DNA from: SIG480 sp045636865
GTDB lineage: Bacteria > Bacillota > Clostridia > Oscillospirales > JAAYXM01
NCBI GenBank assembly: GCA_045636865.1
Contig: JAZTYJ010000015.1
Coordinates: 1 to 64,000 of the forward strand
Direction of reading: 5' to 3'
DNA length: 64,000 nt
Under the pieces are notes generated by a model. That model had not been told where the DNA came from. It saw only the letters and a program-made list of their open reading frames with translations, and did no database searches. Below, in pieces: positions 15,889 through 24,236 of the stretch. Position numbers and translations under genes: made by a program. The stretch's first letter is position 1. The number at the start of each line of letters is the position of its first letter.

Positions 15889-16920
15889 ATGGTATTTGGC
15901 AGAGATATAGGAATCGACTTGGGTACAGCTTCTATCCTTGTCTATGTAAAAGGCAAAGGCATAGTTCTTCGCGAGCCGTCTGTTGTAGCGGTTGACAAAA
16001 CAACAGACAAGGTCTTGAAGGTTGGCCTTGAAGCACAAAAAATGCTCGGACGTACTCCGGGCAACATCATTGCGATCCGTCCGCTTCGCGGCGGTGTTAT
16101 TTCAGACTATGAAATGACAGAGCATATGATAAAGAACTTTATCCGTCGTGTTATGGGCGGATTCAGTCTCATAAAGCCGCGCGTAGTTATCTGCGTTCCG
16201 AGCGGTATCACGGAAGTCGAAGAGCGTGCAGTTATCGACGCAGGTCGTCAGGCAGGCGCAAGAGCAGTTTATCTTATCGAAGAGCCGATTGCGGCAGCTA
16301 TCGGCGCAGGCATCAAGATCGACGAGCCGGACGGCAATATGGTTATTGATATCGGTGGCGGAACAACAGACATCGCAGTTATTTCGCTTTCAAATATCGT
16401 TGAGTCATCTTCAATAAAGATAGCGGGCGACCACTTTGACGAATACATCGTTAAGTACATACGCCGCAAGCATAATGTTCTTATCGGTGAGCGTACTGCA
16501 GAAGATCTCAAGATAAATATCGGTTGTGTATTCCCGCGTCCCGAAGAAATTTCAATGGAAATCAAGGGCCGTTGCCTTATGACAGGTCTTCCGAGAATAT
16601 TCACGGTTACTTCAAGCGAAATGCTTGAAGCACTTGAGGAGCCGGCAACACGAATTGTTGAATCTATCCACAACGTGCTCGAGCGCACACCGCCTGAGCT
16701 TGTCGGTGATATCTCAACAAACGGCATCGTGCTCACAGGTGGCGGTGCTCTCGTCTGGGGATTTGCAGAGCTTATTCAGTCAAGAACCGGAATTGACACA
16801 CGTGTCGCTGATGAAGCTGTTTCATGTGTTGTATACGGAACGGGTAAAACACTCGATGACCTCTCATCAATGCAGGACGGCACACTCAATCTATCAAGAA
16901 GAAGACAGATTTTATCCTAA
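15889..16920 (+). CDS. mreB: Rod-shape-determining protein MreB/Mbl family
   Basis: 343 residues of bacterial actin. The phosphate-1 loop IGIDLGTASILVYVKGKG is at the N-terminus, the phosphate-2 loop VIDIGGGTTDIAVISL is near residues 150-165, and the adenosine motif VLTGGGALVWGFAELI is near 285-300. It guides side-wall peptidoglycan synthesis, so the cell is probably rod-shaped. mreC and mreD do not follow, which suits an Mbl or MreBH paralogue. The ATG is chosen over a TTG at 15871, because GAGGGTGG is between them. Confidence 0.95.
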   Translation: MVFGRDIGIDLGTASILVYVKGKGIVLREPSVVAVDKTTDKVLKVGLEAQKMLGRTPGNIIAIRPLRGGVISDYEMTEHMIKNFIRRVMGGFSLIKPRVVICVPSGITEVEERAVIDAGRQAGARAVYLIEEPIAAAIGAGIKIDEPDGNMVIDIGGGTTDIAVISLSNIVESSSIKIAGDHFDEYIVKYIRRKHNVLIGERTAEDLKINIGCVFPRPEEISMEIKGRCLMTGLPRIFTVTSSEMLEALEEPATRIVESIHNVLERTPPELVGDISTNGIVLTGGGALVWGFAELIQSRTGIDTRVADEAVSCVVYGTGKTLDDLSSMQDGTLNLSRRRQILS

Positions 16921-16925
16921 AATAA

Positions 16926-16965
16926 CAAAAAAACACTCGGTCAATCGACCGAGTGTTTTTTGCTA
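16926..16965. terminator. Bidirectional terminator, mreB / Xre regulator
   Basis: ACACTCGGTC and GACCGAGTGT pair around AATC. A-run before and T-run after allow termination in both directions, serving the two convergent genes. Confidence 0.93.
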
Positions 16966-17496
16966 TTTTTTATCTGTATTGTAGTCTGAAATAAAAGTCT
17001 GTGCAATTCTGCTTCTTGTGAGAGACTCAAAATCAGAGGATGAAAACTTCGGATAATAGAACTCCGGCAAACCTTTGTCTTTTACAGCGTTTTTGTCGTT
17101 GGCTTCCAAAAATTCACAAATCTTCTTTGTTTTCCGCTCATCGAATCCTTCAAAATCGCAGACCTCAAAATCTTCAATAAACAGGGGCAGAATGCGGAGC
17201 TTCGCCGCAAGCTCTGAAACAGTCATAGATAAGGATATGCGCGTTTCGCGAAGTTTTTTTGAAAGAAGCACAAGGTCTTCTCCTGCATCAGTTGGCACGT
17301 CAATTCCTGCAAGCTCGGCAGGGGAGATACCGAAAACATTTGCCATAGCTATTATGGAAGACAGAGGAATATTCTTTATGATTCCTTTTTCGTATTTGTA
17401 TATATTCTGAGGTGTCGTGTCAAGTGCAACTGCAACGTCCTCTTGGGTAAGGTTACACTTCTTTCGATAGTATAAAATTCTTTCGCCTATTTGCAT
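16963..17496 (-). CDS. Xre-family helix-turn-helix regulator
   Basis: 177 residues. The helix-turn-helix is at about residues 2-56: IGERILYYRKKCNLTQEDVA, then TTPQNIYKYEKG. The remaining 120 residues are a helical domain of unknown ligand. The ATG follows AGTGGGTGAT, close to the extended Shine-Dalgarno sequence; an upstream GTG (17508) is inside it. It is transcribed away from the DUF6514 gene, and three AACTT/AAGTT palindromes between them are likely its operators. It probably represses both genes. Confidence 0.85.
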   Translation of the reverse strand: MQIGERILYYRKKCNLTQEDVAVALDTTPQNIYKYEKGIIKNIPLSSIIAMANVFGISPAELAGIDVPTDAGEDLVLLSKKLRETRISLSMTVSELAAKLRILPLFIEDFEVCDFEGFDERKTKKICEFLEANDKNAVKDKGLPEFYYPKFSSSDFESLTRSRIAQTFISDYNTDKK

Positions 17497-17517
17497 ATTA
17501 TCACCCACTTCTGTTTT

Positions 17518-17546
17518 ATTCTAACACAAAAAATATTTTATTGCAA
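17518..17546 (-). promoter_or_regulatory. Promoter of the Xre regulator
   Basis: Minus strand TTGCAA (complement of 17541-17546) and TAGAAT (complement of 17518-17523), spacer 17. The -35 adjoins the first operator-like palindrome, which fits autoregulation. Confidence 0.55.
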
Positions 17547-17608
17547 GTTAAAAAATAACTTGACAAGTTTAAAATGGTATGTTATATTTAAACTAACTTA
17601 ATAAGTTA
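17545..17608. promoter_or_regulatory. Operator cluster: repeated AACTT/AAGTT palindromes
   Basis: Three inverted repeats share the half-site AAGTT: AAGTTA-5-TAACTT at 17545-17561, AACTT-GAC-AAGTT at 17557-17569 and TAACTT-AAT-AAGTTA at 17594-17608. The second contains the -35 box of the rightward promoter and the third covers its start site. Centres of the second and third are 38 bases apart. Assignment to the adjacent Xre protein is inferred from position. Confidence 0.6.
17560..17588 (+). promoter_or_regulatory. Promoter of the DUF6514 gene
   Basis: TTGACA at 17560-17565 and TATATT at 17583-17588, spacer 17. It is embedded in the operator cluster, so occupancy by a repressor should block it. 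Confidence 0.75.
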
Positions 17609-17627
17609 AAAGACACAGGGGACAGAT

Positions 17628-17843
17628 ATGAGATATTATGTAATTGAAGAAAAGTTCAAATCTTCAGAAATTGGTGAATATGTAAGCTATGGAATTGAAT
17701 TAAGAGAGGGAGATAAAGTAATTTCCCGTATTTCCGATATAGATACAAATAAGAAAAATATACATAAGCTCTGTAATCTTTGCAACGACCTTAAACTTTC
17801 TGAAATTCATTTTATGGACGTAGTTGAAGATTATATTGGATAA
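17628..17843 (+). CDS. DUF6514-like small protein
   Basis: 71 residues: MRYYVIEEKFKSSEIGEYVS at the start, then GIELREGDKVISRISDID and ending MDVVEDYIG. This matches my memory of DUF6514, a small clostridial family of unknown function. The ribosome binding site is AGGGGA. A strong promoter overlapped by palindromes suggests it is tightly controlled by the divergent Xre gene. Confidence 0.72.
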   Translation: MRYYVIEEKFKSSEIGEYVSYGIELREGDKVISRISDIDTNKKNIHKLCNLCNDLKLSEIHFMDVVEDYIG

Positions 17844-17847
17844 ATTT

Positions 17848-17878
17848 AAACCGCTGTACTTTCGTACAGCGGTTTTCG
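17848..17878. terminator. Terminator between DUF6514 and the large SLH gene
   Basis: AAACCGCTGTAC and GTACAGCGGTTT form a perfect 12-pair stem around TTTC. T-rich ends on both strands suit the convergent arrangement. Confidence 0.9.
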
Positions 17879-17883
17879 CTTGA

Positions 17884-20800
17884 TTATAACATATTTGATT
17901 TGTTTAAGATGTTATACATAAGCTGAATGAGCTCTGCACGTGTAACATTTGCCTTCGGGTTGAGGTTGCCTTTGTTGTCGCCGTTTACGACGCCTGCCTC
18001 CACGCATTCTGCAATATCAATTTTTGCCCAGTTGTCAACGTTCTTATAGTCGTTGAATTTTGCAAGAATAGCATTTGCTTCGTCAAGCGACATATCAGAA
18101 GATGCCGATACGCTCTTGCCCTGCATGAATCTCATTGCGCGGGCAACAATTGTCATCGCCTCAGCGCGTGTCAAGGTTCCTTTAGGCTTGAATGTTCCGT
18201 CGGGATATCCCGAAATGAGCTTGTGTGAAACAGCTGAAAGAACAGAATTAAAGAAGTTGTCGGTTGATACAACATCAAAGAACGGACTTGCACCCTTCGA
18301 ATCATAAAGGATGCCGAGTGTTCTGCTCATAATGCTTACTGTCTCCGAACGAGAGATCGGCTGGCTTGCCTTGAGGTCAGAACCTGCCGCATTTGTAAGT
18401 ATAAGATGTGAACCAAGAGTGTTTGCGGGAACCTGAACCCAGTTCGGTGTGTTTGTAAAGGTGTGATTTGCGGAAATAACAGCGTAATTTCCGTCTGAAA
18501 GTGTTTTTGCCGTGAGATAGATAAATCCGTTCTTGTCAGCCTTTTCAGAGGGAACAGGAACAATCGTTCCTGAGTTTTCAACTCGTACTGCGGTGTAAGT
18601 TGAGCTTTCGTCTGAAGAGCTTACAAGAAAACGCTTGTCAGCAAAAGCGGTGTGTGAAACTGCCTTTGAGCTTCCGTCTGCGTCAATCACATTGGCCGAA
18701 AGCTTTGCAGAGGAATTTACGACATTGAAGGAATCCTTCGCGGCAGCGGATGAAAGTGAAGTTACCGATGCGTTGTCAATTGAAAGCGAGAGAACATCTC
18801 CGTCAGAAAGTGTGGGTATGTTGCCCGACGGGATATAGTATGTTGTATTTCCGTAAGAGAGTGCGATTTTACTGCCCTTGCTCTTGATCGAGGATGCAAC
18901 ATTACTTGAAATGTTAAGGATTACCTTGCTCTTTGAAGTGGGAATCTTGATGAGAGACGTTGAACCGGCAGGTGCAGAGGTTACTGTGCTTTCGTTGTTG
19001 AGTGTAGCAATAAGAGAGTTGCCGGAAGTCTCGGTGTCCACACCGCCGATAAGAGCAGAATCATTTATATAGAGCCTTGCAATGCCGTCTGCTTCTCCAA
19101 GAGGAGCCGTAATGAATGTCTTTGTAAGGGCATTTCCGGAAGCCTTGCGAAGAGCATTGGGGAGAATTTTGATTTGTGCGAAGTAATCGTAGACGGGCGT
19201 TGTGAGAACCAGCGTAAGTTTGTTGTTTGAACTGTCGATGCGTACGTAGTCGTCACTTGTAAGTGAAACGAATTTTCCGTCTCTGAAAACCTGGATATAG
19301 GGTTTGAGTTCCTGGAGAGAAGATAAGTTGTTATAGATTGCCTCGTCAAAAGAGAGTGTAACAGTATAGAAATCTTCGGAAACAGAAGCGCTTATACATG
19401 TAGCATCTCCTGAAATAACAGGAGCAGATGTACTGTCGGAAGAATCTGGAGTCTGCGTATTGTCTGCATCAGTTGCTGCTTGATCGCCGGATAAGTAGTC
19501 GGATGTAACGGTTTCGTTGAGAACATATCCGCTTTCGTAGTCAGCGATTACGCCGCCGGGGAGCTTGATGGCATTTTTTGTTCCGGTAAGCGGTTCTGAA
19601 AGAGAAATAGAGATCGCATTCTGCGGAGAAATCGTAGCGGCATCATTTTCTGAAAGCGATTTGAATACTGTGTTGTTTCTTGAAATCAGAATGTTTTCGG
19701 AGAGCTTCTTACCTGTAACAAGCTTTATATTCTTTTCAAAGTAGATGGTAATCTTCTTTGTGTTTTTGTCGTAAGTCGCACTTTTGTATTTAGGAGCAGA
19801 ATCGACATAAACATCTGAAGCTTCCTTATACTCAAACGAAGGGGTTGTTACAACAGCCTCAAGCGGAGTTCCGATTTTTGAGGTGATCGCATTTACCTGA
19901 ATCTGAATTTTGTTATTGCTTTCCGTAAGCGGAGAATCAAATTTGATAGTCATTGAGTTTTCTGAGAAGGTTACTGTATCCTTTGTCGTAAGCGACTTGA
20001 AAGAACCTCCGTTGCGTGAAACAGATATAAGTGAAAGCATCTGGGAGTTTGTAAGAGTGGAGTTTCTTATAACGGGAATGTTGAAATATAAAACTGCGGT
20101 ATAAACATTCGGAAGAGAAACGCTCGCAAATTCGGGAACTGCCTGATAAGTGGGTACGTCTGCAGTAACGTTATCTGTTATATATTCCTTGTTTATGTAG
20201 TTATCGTTTGAATCCGTGAGGGTATTCTTTTCGATTTTTATATAGTTCTTGTTCTCGGTAAGCGGAGTGTTGAACGTAATTTTTACATAATTTGAAGCAA
20301 CGGTAACAGAATCAGAAGCTGAGATGCGCTCGAAGTTCTTGTTGCTTGCTCGGCTTACCCAGATGTATGATTTGATCATTGAGTTTGCAAGTGCTTCAGA
20401 GCCGCCTGAAGCATAAGCGTTTTTGATGCTCGAAGTAAAATAGATAGTGACCGTGCGGCGGTCTGTGCTTATCTGTGTTGATTCGATATCCGGAATAACG
20501 GCACTTACAGAAGAGTTCGACGAAGAAGAGGAAGATGATGAATTTGAAATCTTTATCGCCGGAGTTATGATATCATTGATGTTGACGTTGCCGTTATTTA
20601 AGTTTTTAAGCTTGCCTGCAACAATCTTGATTTTTGCATTATTATCGGTCAGCGGTTCGGAGAAATAAATTGTAAGCTCTGTGCGGGTATTGTTGAATCT
20701 GATGCTTTTCTCGGGAATAACCTCAGAGAAAACGGTACCGTTACGCGCGAGAAGGATGCCTCCGTTTTCGAGGCTGTCATCATTCGGATAACCCTTTACA

Positions 20801-21279
20801 GCCGATTTGAACTTGAGTGTAACACCTGTTGCGGCGGTGTTAGCAACAACGGGATTAAGCGCAGCAAGAGAGGGGCCTCTTGCATCAAAGAGAGAGGTTT
20901 CAAGATCAATTGTCTGATTGACAAGTGTTCCGGCCTTGACTTTGAAGAAATTGTCAGCAGTATCAAGCGAATAGGGAAGAGTGATGAGGAGGGTAAATCC
21001 GGATATGGATGCCTTTGCGCCTGCGGGCAGGGAATCAAGAGCGAGTCCTGACTGGCTGAACTGTATATTACCGACAAGGTCAGATGTTGCAGAAGAAAGT
21101 TCCTTGTCAAAAGTAATGGTGAAGCGTGAGCGTGTATCATCCATAGAGAGTCCGAGAATTTTAGGACCGTAATACTTATCGCCGAGGGCAAATGCGCAAA
21201 GCGAAAGTGTTGATGCAAGAAATGCCGCAACAAGAATCAAACAAACGGCTTTCTTCAAAGAGATGCTTGCCTTTCTCAT
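17884..21279 (-). CDS. Large secreted SLH-domain protein with six Ig-like repeats
   Basis: 1131 residues. A signal peptide spans about residues 1-32 (hydrophobic core VCLILVAAFLASTLSLCAF). Six repeats of about 100 residues follow. Each contains a strand such as TIYF or TLSF and later a PLT-(D/E/G)-x2-N-x-I-x-I motif, degenerate in the first and last. An Asp/Ser/Thr-rich linker lies between repeats five and six. The C-terminal 180 residues hold three SLH modules (SGYPDGTFKPKGTLTRAEAM is the clearest), which anchor proteins to secondary cell-wall polymer. Probably a structural S-layer or adhesin protein. The ATG follows GGAG. Confidence 0.88.
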   Translation of the reverse strand: MRKASISLKKAVCLILVAAFLASTLSLCAFALGDKYYGPKILGLSMDDTRSRFTITFDKELSSATSDLVGNIQFSQSGLALDSLPAGAKASISGFTLLITLPYSLDTADNFFKVKAGTLVNQTIDLETSLFDARGPSLAALNPVVANTAATGVTLKFKSAVKGYPNDDSLENGGILLARNGTVFSEVIPEKSIRFNNTRTELTIYFSEPLTDNNAKIKIVAGKLKNLNNGNVNINDIITPAIKISNSSSSSSSSNSSVSAVIPDIESTQISTDRRTVTIYFTSSIKNAYASGGSEALANSMIKSYIWVSRASNKNFERISASDSVTVASNYVKITFNTPLTENKNYIKIEKNTLTDSNDNYINKEYITDNVTADVPTYQAVPEFASVSLPNVYTAVLYFNIPVIRNSTLTNSQMLSLISVSRNGGSFKSLTTKDTVTFSENSMTIKFDSPLTESNNKIQIQVNAITSKIGTPLEAVVTTPSFEYKEASDVYVDSAPKYKSATYDKNTKKITIYFEKNIKLVTGKKLSENILISRNNTVFKSLSENDAATISPQNAISISLSEPLTGTKNAIKLPGGVIADYESGYVLNETVTSDYLSGDQAATDADNTQTPDSSDSTSAPVISGDATCISASVSEDFYTVTLSFDEAIYNNLSSLQELKPYIQVFRDGKFVSLTSDDYVRIDSSNNKLTLVLTTPVYDYFAQIKILPNALRKASGNALTKTFITAPLGEADGIARLYINDSALIGGVDTETSGNSLIATLNNESTVTSAPAGSTSLIKIPTSKSKVILNISSNVASSIKSKGSKIALSYGNTTYYIPSGNIPTLSDGDVLSLSIDNASVTSLSSAAAKDSFNVVNSSAKLSANVIDADGSSKAVSHTAFADKRFLVSSSDESSTYTAVRVENSGTIVPVPSEKADKNGFIYLTAKTLSDGNYAVISANHTFTNTPNWVQVPANTLGSHLILTNAAGSDLKASQPISRSETVSIMSRTLGILYDSKGASPFFDVVSTDNFFNSVLSAVSHKLISGYPDGTFKPKGTLTRAEAMTIVARAMRFMQGKSVSASSDMSLDEANAILAKFNDYKNVDNWAKIDIAECVEAGVVNGDNKGNLNPKANVTRAELIQLMYNILNKSNML

Positions 21280-21394
21280 AATAACTCCATCTCGCAAACG
21301 TAGGTCTGCGACGTCGAACTTACGGCGTGCGACGAGCCGAATTTAGGTGCAATTTACTGTAAATTGTATATGTAAAAATTGCACAATACTACAT
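21280..21394 (-). promoter_or_regulatory. Long 5' leader of the SLH gene with inverted repeats
   Basis: About 115 bases lie between the predicted start site and the SLH start codon. The leader contains GTGCAATTT and, downstream, AAATTGCAC, able to form a nine-pair stem, with a nested AATTTAC/GTAAATT repeat. A more GC-rich segment with GTCGCA occurring twice follows. I could match it to no known riboswitch class; it may stabilise the mRNA, as is common for abundant surface proteins. Confidence 0.4.
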
Positions 21395-21400
21395 ATGTAT

Positions 21401-21429
21401 ATCATAGCTTAAAATCGACAAAAAGTCAA
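21401..21429 (-). promoter_or_regulatory. Promoter of the large SLH gene
   Basis: Minus strand TTGACT (complement of 21424-21429) and TATGAT (complement of 21401-21406), spacer 17. Confidence 0.7.
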
Positions 21430-21462
21430 TTGCCTGCGCATTTTTATTTGTAAAATAGTTTA

Positions 21463-21491
21463 TTGACTGGGAACAAAAATAGATATATAAT
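21463..21491 (+). promoter_or_regulatory. Promoter of the second SLH gene
   Basis: TTGACT at 21463-21468 and TATAAT at 21486-21491, spacer 17, reading rightward. It is back-to-back with the promoter of the large SLH gene, with the two -35 boxes about 33 bases apart. Confidence 0.75.
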
Positions 21492-21521
21492 ATAAACAGT
21501 AAAAGAAGGGAGTTTTTGAAA

Positions 21522-22673
21522 ATGACAGGAAAGTTTAAAAAGGTCGTATCACTTGTTTTGATTATTGCATTTGCGGTATGTATGATGCTTCCGCTTTCAG
21601 CCTCTGCCGCAGGATCCTATTTTTTTGAGTATTATGTAGAAAGCGGCGGATATGTGCTTCACGAAAGGGCAATGTATCAGGCGGGCGAGATTGTCTATAT
21701 CCGCGCAGTCCCGAATGAAGGGTATGCATTTTTCTGCTGGGTATCGGATGATGTTACGTTTGAAAACCCCGCATCTGACTATACAAGATTTGTAATGCCG
21801 GAAAAAAACGTTACAGTAAAGGCTCTTTTTGCACTTGTTCAGGATGCGGCAAAGGATGTTGTAAACGTAACGTTTGATACCATGGGCGGCACAGCCTTTG
21901 AAGGATATGATGTTCCGGTGGGTGAACCGATTCCGGAGCCTGCGACAAACCCGGCAAAAGAAGGATACATATTCGACGGTTGGTATTGGGATGCCCTCTG
22001 CACACTTCCGTGCGATTTCTCAACACCGATATATTCGCCGACAATCCTCTATGCTAAATGGGCAAAGGTCGCAGAGAAGCAGAATGCCAATGTTTTTGCA
22101 GACGTGAAAGAGAGCGATTGGTTCTATTCTCATGTAATGAATCTTTCTGAAAAGAACATCATTTCCGGCATGGGAAAAACGAGCAGCGATGAAGCATATT
22201 TTGCTCCGCAAGCAAATATCACGCGCGCGCAGTTTGTAAAAATCCTTCTCAATATGGCGGGAGAAAATATCTATAAAAATATTTCGGCTTCCGAAATGTT
22301 TGATGATGTAAAGGATGATGCATGGTATGCACCGGCTGTTGCGTGGGCATATTCAACCGGAGTTGCAAGCGGTACGGGAAACAGAAAGTTTAACCCGGAG
22401 AGCTATATCACTCGTCAGGATATGGCAGTTATGATTTCAAACTACACAACAAAGGTTGCAAAGAAAGCTCTTCCGGACAGAGTTGAAAGAACAGAGTTTT
22501 TTGATCACGACAAAATTTCGCAGTATGCAGTTTCTAGTGTTGAAACCATGCAGAGAGCAGGAATTATTTCGGGAAAGGGAAATGTTGACGGAGCAAATTT
22601 CTTTGATCCCCGCGCTTATGCAACCCGTGCAGAAACGAGCAAGATGATAGATGTTCTTATCTCACTTATTTAA
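21522..22673 (+). CDS. Secreted SLH protein with InlB-type B repeat
   Basis: 383 residues. The signal peptide is residues 1-29, ending in SASAAG. A divergent repeat domain (about 30-105, with VPNEGYAFFCW and VMPEKNVTVKALF) is followed by a B-repeat of the InlB/Flg_new kind (about 112-182: VTFDTMGGTAFEGYDVPVG, then GYIFDGWYWD). Three SLH modules (about 190-383) bind the cell wall. The ATG at 21522 follows GAAGGGAG; the earlier TTG at 21516 is badly spaced. It is divergent from the larger SLH gene and probably expressed alongside it. Confidence 0.88.
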   Translation: MTGKFKKVVSLVLIIAFAVCMMLPLSASAAGSYFFEYYVESGGYVLHERAMYQAGEIVYIRAVPNEGYAFFCWVSDDVTFENPASDYTRFVMPEKNVTVKALFALVQDAAKDVVNVTFDTMGGTAFEGYDVPVGEPIPEPATNPAKEGYIFDGWYWDALCTLPCDFSTPIYSPTILYAKWAKVAEKQNANVFADVKESDWFYSHVMNLSEKNIISGMGKTSSDEAYFAPQANITRAQFVKILLNMAGENIYKNISASEMFDDVKDDAWYAPAVAWAYSTGVASGTGNRKFNPESYITRQDMAVMISNYTTKVAKKALPDRVERTEFFDHDKISQYAVSSVETMQRAGIISGKGNVDGANFFDPRAYATRAETSKMIDVLISLI

Positions 22674-22680
22674 CTGAAAA

Positions 22681-22723
22681 AATGAAGCAGTTGTCACATT
22701 AGCGACAACTGCTTCATTTTTTT
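22681..22723. terminator. Bidirectional terminator
   Basis: AATGAAGCAGTTGTC and GACAACTGCTTCATT pair perfectly for 15 bases around ACATTAGC, with a T-run after and an A-run before. It serves the SLH gene and the convergent phosphopantetheinyl transferase gene. Confidence 0.93.
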
Positions 22724-23336
22724 ATATACAGAGATGTGTTTTTTCTACGTTTTCAATTTCGCCTTGTTTGCATACCGAAAAAACAAAGCGACCTTCAGAA
22801 AAAGTTGAAAACTCATATGTCGAACCGTTAAAAGAAGTAACGTTTTCAGCTGTGCAAAGCGAGGTTATTGTGTAATCCTTCGGTTGGGCAGCTTTAAAGA
22901 GTGCTTCTTTTCTTGTCCATATTTCTGTGAATGTTAAAGTCCAATCGGCAGAGTCAACAAGAAGGCGGTTCTCTTTTTCTGAAAAAAAGCGCAGGGTAAG
23001 CGGAAGTTTTTGATCTCTTTTAATTTCAACATCTATTCCGACAGGGGAATCGGAGACTGCCAAGGCACATATATGTTCTTTGTGTGAAAGCGAAATGAAA
23101 AAAGAAGAGCCCTCAAAAAAGATTCTTCCGTCAGGCGAAACTGAAAGAGTTTTGTACGGAATATCGTATTCCTTTGCGGCGTATGACAGAAGAAATGAAC
23201 CTCCGATAATGCGGAGCTTGTCAGCGTGGTTTTTTGCACGGTCAAACTTTTCACGGCGATACTCTAAATCGGTATCATAAACGGACAAGAGTTTTTGTTT
23301 GTCGCATTTTGAGATGTCAAGAATGTATATTTGCAT
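22722..23336 (-). CDS. 4'-phosphopantetheinyl transferase, Sfp type
   Basis: 204 residues. It carries the two signature blocks of the Sfp group: GIDVEIKR at about residues 99-106, whose Asp binds magnesium, and WTRKEALFKA about 40 residues later. ISLSHKEHICALAV precedes the first. It transfers the phosphopantetheine arm of CoA to carrier proteins. No polyketide or peptide synthase lies nearby, so it may serve fatty-acid ACP or a distant cluster. It is last in the leftward comEA-to-PPTase run. Confidence 0.85.
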   Translation of the reverse strand: MQIYILDISKCDKQKLLSVYDTDLEYRREKFDRAKNHADKLRIIGGSFLLSYAAKEYDIPYKTLSVSPDGRIFFEGSSFFISLSHKEHICALAVSDSPVGIDVEIKRDQKLPLTLRFFSEKENRLLVDSADWTLTFTEIWTRKEALFKAAQPKDYTITSLCTAENVTSFNGSTYEFSTFSEGRFVFSVCKQGEIENVEKTHLCI

Positions 23337-23363
23337 AAAAGCTCACTTTCAAAACTAAAATCA

Positions 23364-24236
23364 TTATGCATCCAGAAGCCCCTCAAGATTTGTAAGCGGC
23401 TCTGCAATATTATAATGAGTGTATCCGTATCCTTTCTCACCGTCGATCAGAAACCTGACGCGGTCAATCTTCGGAAGCTCCGTAAGGGTGTTTACTATTG
23501 AGAAGAGAACTGTCTTTTCCTGATCTGCCTCATGAGGTGCATTCAGAACGAATTCTTCTGAAACATCGATGATGCATATGCCATCTACAGTAGTCGCCGA
23601 GTTTATCTTCGTTCCGACGGGGAAGGGGCTGATTGTGTTAGCAGAAGACGGATCTCCGCAAAGGAGCAGAAGAACTTCGTTCACAAGATTTGTGTTGTCA
23701 GAAATTGAGATGCTCTTTGTTTCTTTTACTGTGCGCGTGTGGTTTTCGGTCGCGAAGTAGAGGTTTACCGTGTAAGAATCATAACGTGTTCGCGGAAGCG
23801 TTGTGAGAAATTCATCGGGTGAGAGCATCGTGATATTGTCCTCGCAGGAGATTAGAACGCAGCTTATTCCCGGAAGCTGACAAAAAGAATTCGTTATCGC
23901 GGCTTCAAAAGAAACCTTCTTGGTTGCAGAAAGGGTGTTGTAGGACGGTGAAAGTTTGAGGGTACAGGTCTCTTCAAGAAGCGAATAATCGAGCAGTGAT
24001 ACTCCTGAAGGAATAGCTGAAGAAAGTTTTTTTGTCGGAGGATTATAAAGCTTTGAAAAAAGCTCCGGTATAGCGTCAAGTCCCTCGTTTTTGACCGGAA
24101 TTGTATATGGGGCAAGTGAATAAGGCGCATCATCTGAAATGAAATAGCCGGTAACTGAAAAGCTTTTTTCGTTTATTGGATGTGTGCAGGATGCGAGAAG
24201 GAGTATTGAAAGAAGCAAAAAAACAAGTTTTTTCAT
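23364..24236 (-). CDS. GerMN-domain lipoprotein
   Basis: 290 residues. It begins MKKLVFLLLSILLLASCTHP, a lipoprotein signal with the lipobox LLAS-C, so it should be lipid-anchored outside the membrane. Two GerMN-like domains follow (about residues 30-145 and 150-275), with LLLCGDPSSANTISPFPVGT and INSATTVDGICIIDVSEEFV in the second. GerM in Bacillus is a sporulation/germination lipoprotein, and the same domain occurs beside two-component systems. The start codon abuts the kinase stop, so it is cotranscribed with the sensor and may be its sensory partner. Confidence 0.82.
   Translation of the reverse strand: MKKLVFLLLSILLLASCTHPINEKSFSVTGYFISDDAPYSLAPYTIPVKNEGLDAIPELFSKLYNPPTKKLSSAIPSGVSLLDYSLLEETCTLKLSPSYNTLSATKKVSFEAAITNSFCQLPGISCVLISCEDNITMLSPDEFLTTLPRTRYDSYTVNLYFATENHTRTVKETKSISISDNTNLVNEVLLLLCGDPSSANTISPFPVGTKINSATTVDGICIIDVSEEFVLNAPHEADQEKTVLFSIVNTLTELPKIDRVRFLIDGEKGYGYTHYNIAEPLTNLEGLLDA

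Noticed and set aside
20796..21233. 145-residue reading frame on the minus strand
   Set aside because: A different frame inside the large SLH gene; low-complexity Ser/Leu-rich product is an artefact of the repeats.
21280..21394. Cyclic-di-GMP or other riboswitch in the SLH leader
   Set aside because: Inverted repeats are present but the conserved core of the c-di-GMP-I, c-di-GMP-II and c-di-AMP classes was not found.
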